This document shows positions 1 through 4,601 of a stretch of DNA of 8,123 nucleotides, piece by piece. The DNA is from Oscillospiraceae bacterium (lineage in GTDB: Bacteria > Bacillota > Clostridia > Oscillospirales > QAMX01). How positions within the stretch are numbered: position 1 is the stretch's first letter; the number at the start of each line of letters is the position of its first letter. The notes beneath the pieces are model-generated. The model was given only the letters and a program-made list of their open reading frames with translations. It was not told the DNA's origin and did no database searches. Both the position numbers and the translations under genes were made by a program. The stretch spans positions 1 to 8,123 of the forward strand of contig CACYBP010000360.1 of the NCBI GenBank assembly GCA_902772625.1, read 5' to 3'.

Positions 1-305
1 ATCATCAGGGCTGTGGAGAAAAGCGAGATCAGGGTCATCCAGGCGGGCTGGCTTTCCGTGATCGCCTGGATCGCCTCGATATATCCCGCCGCGTCGCCCG
101 CGGTCAGGCGGCGCGCCGCCTCGGCTATCGCCGCGGGGTTTGAAAGGATCCATCCGATCTCGGCCATGAAGCTCGGGATCGACTCCAGAAGGGCTGCCGC
201 GATAAACACCGGGATGAAGATCAAAAGCTCCAGCATGAAGTGAAAGCCGCGTCTTCCCGCCTTCGCCTCCTGAAGCATCCGCGTTTCGTCCCAATTCCAA
301 CGCAT
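1..305 (-). CDS. N-terminal part of a multi-pass membrane protein, possibly a CPBP-family intramembrane protease (partial)
   Basis: The reading frame starts at an ATG at 305-303 and stays open for 101 codons until the left edge, so only the N-terminus is present. An AGAGG lies 9 bases upstream of the ATG, which supports this start. The protein begins with a polar segment containing several charged residues (1-22), then a hydrophobic helix at about 24-44 (LELLIFIPVFIAAALL), an amphipathic stretch rich in Ala and Glu (50-85), and a second hydrophobic run beginning near residue 88. This opening layout resembles clostridial CPBP (CAAX protease/bacteriocin-processing) membrane proteins, but their diagnostic EExxxR and HxxxN motifs lie further in and cannot be checked here. 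The name is therefore a guess; an unrelated membrane protein is equally possible. The gene follows the alpha/beta hydrolase on the same strand after a 95-base gap, with no good promoter visible between them. Confidence 0.7.
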   Translation of the reverse strand, partial: MRWNWDETRMLQEAKAGRRGFHFMLELLIFIPVFIAAALLESIPSFMAEIGWILSNPAAIAEAARRLTAGDAAGYIEAIQAITESQPAWMTLISLFSTALM

Positions 306-365
306 ACCGTTTTTCCTCTTTCCGTCTTGTTTTTCTGATGATACTCTTTAAGACAGAGCTTATAT

Positions 366-389
366 GGGAAGGCGCCGAAGCGCTTTCCC
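366..389 (-). terminator. Hairpin after the alpha/beta hydrolase gene, possible weak terminator
   Basis: A ten-pair inverted repeat (366-375 with 380-389) lies 11 bases beyond the hydrolase stop codon. Read on the minus strand the loop is a stable C(UUCG)G tetraloop, with one A-C mismatch in the middle of the stem. It is preceded on that strand by a perfect CCCCGATCGGGG palindrome (387-398). What follows the hairpin is AT-rich but not a clean T-run, so termination is likely partial, and transcription may continue into the membrane-protein gene downstream. Confidence 0.3.
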
Positions 390-400
390 CGATCGGGGGT

Positions 401-1348
401 TCAGACGATCCCGTATTTCCGAAGGAATTTTTCCAGATTTTCTCCGTACGCCTTCTGATGCAGATTCTTGCTCAGGGCGTGGCCCGCGCCGGGATAGCAG
501 AGAAGCTCCTTTTCGCCCTTTTTCGCCTCGAAGTTTTCAAACACCATGGCGCTGGGGACGAAATCGTCGGCCGTGCCGTGGACGAAAAGCATGGGAAGCG
601 AGGCGGGGATCTTTTTCACTTCCTCGGCGGGCTTCACCCGGGAGAAGAGCACGCCGCCGCGAAGCTTTGAGAAAAGGCTCGCCATCGCGAGAAGCGGGAA
701 GCGCGGCAGGCGGTATACGTGCTTCATGTTGAAGGCCAGCTGATCCGCGAGATTCGAGTAGCCGCAGTCCTCCACCGCGAAGGAAATCCGGTCGTCGATG
801 GCGGCGTGCAGCATCACGGTGGCCGCGCCCATGGATTCGCCGTGGGTGCCGATCACCGCGTCCTCGCCGTAGCGCGCTTTCGCAAGGTCGATCACCTCGC
901 ACACCACTCTTTTTTCCCGGTCGCCCATGGTGGTGGGCTTTTTGCCGCTTTCGCCGTGGTTGGGGTGGTCGTAAAGCACCGCGTCGAAGCCGAGACGGCG
1001 GTAATCCTCCACGTATTTCAGCATGCCGCAGAGGGTGCTGGTGTATCCGTGCACCAGGACGATCACCCGCCGGCGCCCGTCCGGGAAGTCCGTACCTTCC
1101 GGGCGGTCGATATACATGCCCTTGATCTCCACGCCGGCCTCCTTCGAGACGAAGGAGAAGGGCTCGGTTTTGATCTCCCTGCCGTAAGGCGAAAGATCCA
1201 CGCCGTGTTCCCTGTCGTAGGCGACGCAGGCCTCGCGGGTGTTGATCTTCGGATGCACCACGATGCCTGAAAGCACCCAGGCGATCCCCAGAAGCGCTAT
1301 CACGAGAAGTCCCGCCAGCACGGCGAGGGCGATCCATACGTATTCCAT
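401..1348 (-). CDS. Membrane-anchored alpha/beta hydrolase (serine hydrolase)
   Basis: This 315-residue protein has one N-terminal hydrophobic helix (about residues 5-30) with no cleavage site that I can see, followed by a complete alpha/beta-hydrolase fold. The oxyanion strand is VLVHGYTST (98-105, HG at 100-101). The nucleophile elbow is GESMG with Ser172, the acid is Asp261 or Asp262 in HGTADDFVP, and the catalytic histidine is His290 in PGAGH. A DHPNHGESG segment (127-135) matches the conserved loop of the YqkD/BAAT-like group of Firmicute hydrolases. These act as esterases or peptidases of unknown substrate, so I give no symbol. The ATG sits 3 bases beyond the stop of the sialidase-like gene, so the two are co-transcribed and probably translationally coupled; GGGAG lies 10 bases upstream of the ATG. 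A deacetylase role in glycan processing fits the neighbour but is only inference. Confidence 0.9.
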   Translation of the reverse strand: MEYVWIALAVLAGLLVIALLGIAWVLSGIVVHPKINTREACVAYDREHGVDLSPYGREIKTEPFSFVSKEAGVEIKGMYIDRPEGTDFPDGRRRVIVLVHGYTSTLCGMLKYVEDYRRLGFDAVLYDHPNHGESGKKPTTMGDREKRVVCEVIDLAKARYGEDAVIGTHGESMGAATVMLHAAIDDRISFAVEDCGYSNLADQLAFNMKHVYRLPRFPLLAMASLFSKLRGGVLFSRVKPAEEVKKIPASLPMLFVHGTADDFVPSAMVFENFEAKKGEKELLCYPGAGHALSKNLHQKAYGENLEKFLRKYGIV

Positions 1349-1351
1349 CGG

Positions 1352-2485
1352 TCAGTTTCTCCCTTCCGGTTTTTCTCCGGTGGCCCGGTTGATCACCCGG
1401 GCAAGCTCCGATCCGGGGGACGTGAGTCTCCCCCGGAGGATATCCTCCTCGGTAAAGGTCGCCATCAGGATCTCCCGGGCGCCGTACCGGTCGTAGTCGT
1501 AGGTCAGCCAGATCCGCCCGGTTTCATCCTCTTTCCCGTCGGGATAGCTGATCCCCGTGCGGGTGTCCAGCATCAGCCCGCCGGTCCAGGTCTTGCCGTC
1601 GTCCTCCGAAAGCATCGCCATAAGGTTATTGCGGACGTTCCAATCCTTCGGATCGGTGAGATAGGTGGGGTTCACGTGATTCACCAGAAGGATCCTTCCC
1701 GAGCGGAGCCTGCGGATGAAGAAGCGGGAATTGGGGCCGGTATGGCCTGAGAAGCCCGCGTTTTCCCAGGTTGCGCCTCCGTCGGAGGAAAAAGCCTGGC
1801 CGATGCCGTCCTTCGTCCGGACCAGCATCCAGAGCCGTCCGTCCGAAAGCTCCACCGTCATATGCTCGTCAAAGGCGCGCCGGGGCATATCCACGCCGCC
1901 CACACGCGTGAAGCTCTCGCCCCCGTCCCGGGAGCGGTAAAGATTGGCCAGGGTCTGATCCCGAAGCTCGGGATGCTCCTCCCCGGGCTTGATGTACTCG
2001 TCGGTCCACAAAGCGACCGGGAACAGCCAGTCGCCGTTCTTCGTCACGGTGGGTTTATTGAGCATCAGTCCATCGGCGATCCGGCGGGGAGACGTGAAAA
2101 GCGGCTCCTTCGCGTCCGGATCGTCGCACCGGGCGGCCCAGACGCCGTCCCGCCCGTCGAAATATCCCTTCGACTGGGTCCAGAAGAGCCAGAAACGGCC
2201 CCGGGGATCGATCCACACCGTGGGGTCGAAGCATCTGACCTCCGGGTCGTCGTGCTTCACCAGAAGAAAGCCGTCGGTGAAGCTCTTCCCGTCGTCGCTC
2301 ATCTCCAGAACGACCACGTTCCCCGGCTCCTCGGTATCGCCGCCCGAGTACCAGGTGACGTAAAGCCTTCCTCCTTCGGTCCTCTCTATGGACGGGATCC
2401 CCTGCCACCGTCTGCCGGCGGTCAGGTATTCCGGGAAGGCGTGCCGGAGATAAAGCCTTGCGGGGTTCAGCGCCGGTTCGCTCAT
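1352..2485 (-). CDS. Sialidase-like BNR/Asp-box beta-propeller protein, probable glycoside hydrolase
   Basis: This 377-residue protein has four Asp-box repeats of the S/T-x-D-x-G-x-x-W/F type at about 62-69, 185-192, 233-240 and 293-300, the mark of a six-bladed sialidase-type propeller. Sub-family landmarks are visible: WQGIPSIE (28-34), WYSGGDTEEPGN (45-56), FDPTVWIDPRGRFWLFWTQ (86-104), a Glu and Arg in VELSDGRLWMLVR (211-223), and SYPDGKEDETGRIWLTYDYDR (313-333) with likely catalytic tyrosines. These match the large bacterial BNR_2 group often labelled exo-alpha-sialidase. The FRIP arginine of true GH33 sialidases is replaced by Gly29, so sialic acid may not be the substrate. No signal peptide is present, which implies a cytoplasmic enzyme acting on imported glycans. 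GAGGAG lies 6 bases before the ATG. It is first of a two-gene unit with the alpha/beta hydrolase. Confidence 0.88.
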   Translation of the reverse strand: MSEPALNPARLYLRHAFPEYLTAGRRWQGIPSIERTEGGRLYVTWYSGGDTEEPGNVVVLEMSDDGKSFTDGFLLVKHDDPEVRCFDPTVWIDPRGRFWLFWTQSKGYFDGRDGVWAARCDDPDAKEPLFTSPRRIADGLMLNKPTVTKNGDWLFPVALWTDEYIKPGEEHPELRDQTLANLYRSRDGGESFTRVGGVDMPRRAFDEHMTVELSDGRLWMLVRTKDGIGQAFSSDGGATWENAGFSGHTGPNSRFFIRRLRSGRILLVNHVNPTYLTDPKDWNVRNNLMAMLSEDDGKTWTGGLMLDTRTGISYPDGKEDETGRIWLTYDYDRYGAREILMATFTEEDILRGRLTSPGSELARVINRATGEKPEGRN

Positions 2486-2526
2486 CTTCTCTCCTCTTTT
2501 CGTTTATCTGCGTTCTGCTGATATAT

Positions 2527-2551
2527 AAAACGCGGGGCGTTTACGCGTTTT
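2527..2551 (-). terminator. Candidate terminator overlapping the exonuclease stop codon
   Basis: On the minus strand an eight-pair stem AAAACGCG / CGCGTTTT encloses a 9-base loop and is followed by ATATAT. The exonuclease stop codon (2543-2541) lies in the loop. The A/T half of the stem doubles as the T-run, as in many bidirectional terminators; only four pairs are G-C, so the structure is modest. If it works, it separates the exonuclease transcript from the sialidase-like gene that starts 42 bases further on; TATATA in this gap could then serve as a -10 box, but no -35 is evident. Confidence 0.35.
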
Positions 2552-3221
2552 CCTCCCCGCTCTCATAGAGAGGGCGGGCGGGATCGTATTCCTGGGGCCG
2601 GTAGGTCACCGATCCGATGGGCCTTCCCGAAAGGCCGTACTTCGGATGGGTGCCGAAAAGATTGATATAGCGTTCGAGATCGTCCTTTTCGGCCTCCATG
2701 GCGGCCATCACCGCCACCGTGGCGTGCACGTCGTCCAGCGCCCTGTGGGTATTCTGCGTGGTAAGCCCGTAGGCCGCCACGGCGTGCTCCAGCCTATGCG
2801 GATAGGGTCTTCTGTCCCGGTAGACCGTCAGGACGTCCAGCATTCTGATCCCCCGGAGGGCGTCGGCCCTTTTCTCCCGGGAGAGGAAATAGAATAAAAA
2901 GTTCAGATCGAACTGCGCGTTGTAGGCCGCGAGCAGGGTCTTCTTATCCCCGACCATGGCGGCGAAGGCTTCCGCCGCCTCGCCCTTCCCGACTCCTTCG
3001 TCCTGAAGCTTTTCCGGGGTGATGCCGGTGAGGCGGGTGATTTCGGGCGGAAGGCGCTTTTCCGGCGACAGGGAGATCAGAAAATCGGCCTCCACCTCGC
3101 CCCGGGGAGAAAGAGACGTCATCCCGAGCTCGATGATCTCGTCCCGGCGCGGGTCGATTCCGGTGGTCTCGGTGTCCAGGACCAGGATCTGATCGAACTC
3201 TGAAAAGAGCTTTTCAAACAC
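2541..3221 (-). CDS. DEDDh-family 3'-5' exonuclease (DnaQ/PolC-epsilon type)
   Basis: This 226-residue stand-alone exonuclease carries all three Exo motifs. Exo I is VLDTETTG with Asp16 and Glu18, Exo II is YNAQFDLNFL with Asp105, and Exo III is HRALDDVHA with His159 and Asp164 in the HxAxxD form that defines the DEDDh class. Such proteins remove nucleotides from 3' ends with two metal ions, in proofreading, repair or RNA turnover. A C-terminal extension after about residue 188 (FGTHPKYG...YRPQEYD) is shared by clostridial homologues and has no assigned role. The start is GTG at 3221: GGGGGAG lies 8 bases upstream, an in-frame TAA lies further upstream, and the next in-frame Met (34) would lose Exo I. 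A strong promoter is visible upstream. There is no polymerase or helicase domain, so it is not PolC or DinG itself. Confidence 0.93.
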   Translation of the reverse strand: MFEKLFSEFDQILVLDTETTGIDPRRDEIIELGMTSLSPRGEVEADFLISLSPEKRLPPEITRLTGITPEKLQDEGVGKGEAAEAFAAMVGDKKTLLAAYNAQFDLNFLFYFLSREKRADALRGIRMLDVLTVYRDRRPYPHRLEHAVAAYGLTTQNTHRALDDVHATVAVMAAMEAEKDDLERYINLFGTHPKYGLSGRPIGSVTYRPQEYDPARPLYESGEENA

Positions 3222-3275
3222 TCCTTCGTCTCCCCCTTCCTTTTCCCGCCCCGAAGCGCGGAAGCTCTTGAGGGT

Positions 3276-3304
3276 ATTTTACCATAAACAGGCCTTTTCT
3301 TCAA
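3276..3304 (-). promoter_or_regulatory. Sigma-A promoter of the exonuclease gene
   Basis: On the minus strand a -35 box TTGAAG (3304-3299) and a -10 box TAAAAT (3281-3276) are separated by exactly 17 bases. Transcription would begin near 3269, giving a leader of about 48 bases before the GTG start. It diverges from the carboxypeptidase promoter, and the TTACA repeats begin 50 bases upstream of this -35. Confidence 0.75.
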
Positions 3305-3353
3305 CCGTTTTCCCGCTCCTTCGCTTACTTTCTCAAAGGGCCGGCCGCAAAAC

Positions 3354-3427
3354 GTTTACAGAATGTTTACAATTTGGGTCGAATATCGGGGCTATTTGTT
3401 ACAACTTTGTTACAAGTTGGATACAAC
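3354..3427 (+). promoter_or_regulatory. Array of 11-bp-phased TTACA direct repeats, probable response-regulator operator
   Basis: Five same-strand hexamers occur: TTTACA at 3355-3360 and 3366-3371, then GTTACA at 3398-3403 and 3409-3414, and a degenerate GATACA at 3420-3425. Within each block the step is exactly 11 bases; the blocks are 32 bases apart, about three helical turns. In the second block the repeat unit is the full 11 bases (TTTGTTACAAC, then TTTGTTACAAG, then TTGGATACAAC). All sites therefore lie on roughly one helix face. OmpR/PhoB-family regulators bind direct repeats of this kind, and Bacillus PhoP boxes are TTAACA-like hexamers spaced by about five bases. Which regulator acts here is inference. 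Confidence 0.65.
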
Positions 3428-3434
3428 TCTCCTG

Positions 3435-3440
3435 TATGAT
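3435..3440 (+). promoter_or_regulatory. -10 box of the carboxypeptidase promoter, lacking a good -35
   Basis: TATGAT (3435-3440) precedes a predicted start near 3447 and a leader of about 20 bases. At the correct distance for a -35 box (3412-3417) the sequence is ACAAGT, far from TTGACA, while the TTACA repeats cover that position. This is what is expected of a promoter needing an activator bound at -35. Confidence 0.5.
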
Positions 3441-3467
3441 GGTGCCATCATCCATGAGGAGGGCATT

Positions 3468-4430
3468 ATGCGAAGCGAGCTTTCGATCATCGAGGACGCG
3501 CGGCCTCTGCCGCGCAGCGCCGGGGGACGAACCCGGCGCCGGGGCGCCCCGGCCGGAAGGGGGCGGCGGGATCCCCGCCATGACGGGGTACGCCGCCGGA
3601 AAAGGACTTTTCTTCAAAGGCTTTTCCGGAGCAGGGGCGCGTTTCTTCTTTTCACGGCGGCCGCGGGAGTCCTCGTCTTTCTCCTGATCCTTCTTCTCCG
3701 TCCCCGGGAGGACGGCGAGGCGGGAAAAGAACGGGATCCCTACCGGTTTTCCCCGGAGGAAGAGGTCGCCGTTCCGCCCGAACAGGGTGAAGAATTCCGG
3801 ACTCTTCCGGCGGCGATCCCGGCCGGAGAGCAGGATCCCCTGCTTCTGGTAAACCGGGAGCATCCCCTCTCCGCGGAGTATATCCCCGAGACCGCGGCGC
3901 TCCGGAACGGCATGGCTTCCTCCCGGCTGTGTCTTCCCGACCTGCAGGACATGATGGACGATTGCCGGGCGGCGGGGCTCCGTCCCCTGATCTGTTCTTC
4001 CTACCGCTCCTACGAAAAACAGGCGTCGCTCTATCAGGCCAAGATCAAATACTATCAGGACCGGGGCGAGCTTCCCACCGAGGCGGCCCGTCTCGCCTCC
4101 CAGGTGGTGGCCCCGCCGGGCCAGAGCGAGCACCAGACCGGCCTCGCCTTCGACATCGTGGACGAGGGGTACCAGCTTCTGGACGAAAAGCAGGAGACCA
4201 CCGCGGTCTCCCTGTGGCTTCGGGAGAACGCGGCGAACTACGGCTTCATCGTCCGCTATCCCCCGGAGAAGACCGGGGTGACCGGTATCATCTATGAGCC
4301 CTGGCATTACCGGTACGTGGGGAAAGAGAACGCGGGCAAGATCACGTCTTCCGGCCTTACGCTGGAGGAATATCTCGCTTCCGGCGACGGGCCGGCGGGA
4401 GCGTCCCCTTCCCCGTCGCCGCTTTCGTAA
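3468..4430 (+). CDS. Membrane-anchored D,D-carboxypeptidase, M15B (VanY/DdcY-like) zinc peptidase
   Basis: I place the start at the ATG at 3468, five bases after a perfect AGGAGG (3457-3462), giving 320 residues; the frame is open further upstream but an earlier start would lie upstream of the predicted transcription start. The order is a very Arg-rich cytoplasmic tail (12-56), one transmembrane helix (58-77), an acidic linker (80-120), and the peptidase domain (about 123-303). The domain opens with LLLVNREHPL and has the M15 zinc motif SEHQTGLAFD (ligands His222 and Asp229). EPWH supplies catalytic Glu277 and ligand His280. A Ser/Pro tail ends the protein. VanY-type enzymes cut the terminal D-Ala from peptidoglycan stem peptides outside the membrane. 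No vancomycin-resistance genes are adjacent, so cell-wall maturation is the likelier role. It is divergent from the exonuclease and apparently controlled by the TTACA repeat array. Confidence 0.93.
   Translation: MRSELSIIEDARPLPRSAGGRTRRRGAPAGRGRRDPRHDGVRRRKRTFLQRLFRSRGAFLLFTAAAGVLVFLLILLLRPREDGEAGKERDPYRFSPEEEVAVPPEQGEEFRTLPAAIPAGEQDPLLLVNREHPLSAEYIPETAALRNGMASSRLCLPDLQDMMDDCRAAGLRPLICSSYRSYEKQASLYQAKIKYYQDRGELPTEAARLASQVVAPPGQSEHQTGLAFDIVDEGYQLLDEKQETTAVSLWLRENAANYGFIVRYPPEKTGVTGIIYEPWHYRYVGKENAGKITSSGLTLEEYLASGDGPAGASPSPSPLS
3517..3552 (+). other. GC-rich hairpins inside the start of the carboxypeptidase gene
   Basis: A perfect eight-pair stem (GCGCCGGG at 3517-3524 with CCCGGCGC at 3532-3539, loop of 7) is followed at once by a perfect 14-base palindrome CCGGGGCGCCCCGG (3539-3552). 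Both lie 50-85 bases into the coding region, within codons for the Arg/Gly-rich tail. They could slow early elongation or may merely reflect the GC-rich Arg, Gly and Pro codons used there. Confidence 0.45.
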
Positions 4431-4461
4431 ACAAGAATCGGGGCGTCGGCCGTTTCTCTTC

Positions 4462-4491
4462 TTGCAAGACGGGATACATGCGTGCTATACT
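4462..4491 (+). promoter_or_regulatory. Sigma-A promoter of the GH106-like gene, extended -10
   Basis: TTGCAA (4462-4467) and TATACT (4486-4491) are 18 bases apart, with TGC directly before the -10 forming an extended -10 element. The predicted start is near 4498, leaving a leader of about 104 bases. It begins 31 bases after the carboxypeptidase stop codon, so the glycoside hydrolase does not depend on read-through. I see no convincing terminator between the two genes. Confidence 0.75.
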
Positions 4492-4503
4492 GAAAGAGGA
4501 GAT

Positions 4504-4578
4504 CCCGGCGGAGAGCCCCTTTGTCTTTCGGGTCCGGCGCCGGGCGGCCAAAAAACGAAGGAGGCCCTTCGCGCCTCC
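4504..4578 (+). other. Structured leader of the GH106-like gene with an antisense-facing terminator
   Basis: The leader holds a stem CCCGGCG / CGCCGGG (4504-4510 with 4538-4544), an alternative palindrome CCGGCGCCGG (4534-4543), a run of six A (4550-4555), and a stem GGAGGC / GCCTCC (4560-4565 with 4573-4578, loop of 7). Read on the minus strand, the last stem is followed by TTCG and six T, the layout of an intrinsic terminator against antisense transcription. On the plus strand its 5' arm contains AAGGAGG (4558-4564), a full Shine-Dalgarno with no start codon in range. No known riboswitch class is recognisable. Confidence 0.45.
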
Positions 4579-4601
4579 GTCTTCCCGGAAAGAGTGACGA
4601 T

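Noticed and set aside
13..243. 76-codon plus-strand frame at the left edge
   Set aside because: The minus-strand frame over the same bases has membrane-helix composition, a ribosome site and continues the minus-strand gene order.
719..1270. 183-codon plus-strand frame rich in His and Val opposite the alpha/beta hydrolase
   Set aside because: The His-rich composition comes from reading Asp, Val and Gly codons of the real gene in antisense; the hydrolase catalytic motifs settle the strand.
3395..3427. CRISPR-like or mobile-element terminal repeats
   Set aside because: The 11-base units have no spacers between them, sit in a promoter, and no transposase or cas gene is nearby.
3363..3467. N-terminal extension of the carboxypeptidase from an ATG at 3363
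   Set aside because: It would overlap the TTACA repeats and the -10 box and has no ribosome site; the ATG at 3468 has a perfect one.
3399..4307. 302-codon open frame on the minus strand opposite the carboxypeptidase
   Set aside because: It is the shadow of a GC-rich gene. The plus-strand frame has a complete M15 zinc motif and a strong ribosome site; the minus frame shows no recognisable domain.
3468..4430. Vancomycin-resistance cluster suggested by the VanY-like enzyme
   Set aside because: No ligase, VanH, VanX or two-component genes are present in the window, and M15B carboxypeptidases are common in susceptible Firmicutes.
4433..4466. Possible terminator after the carboxypeptidase (CAAGAA ... 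TTCTTG with an inner CGG/CCG)
   Set aside because: The stem is short with a large loop and no clean T-run, and it overlaps the next promoter; too weak to call.
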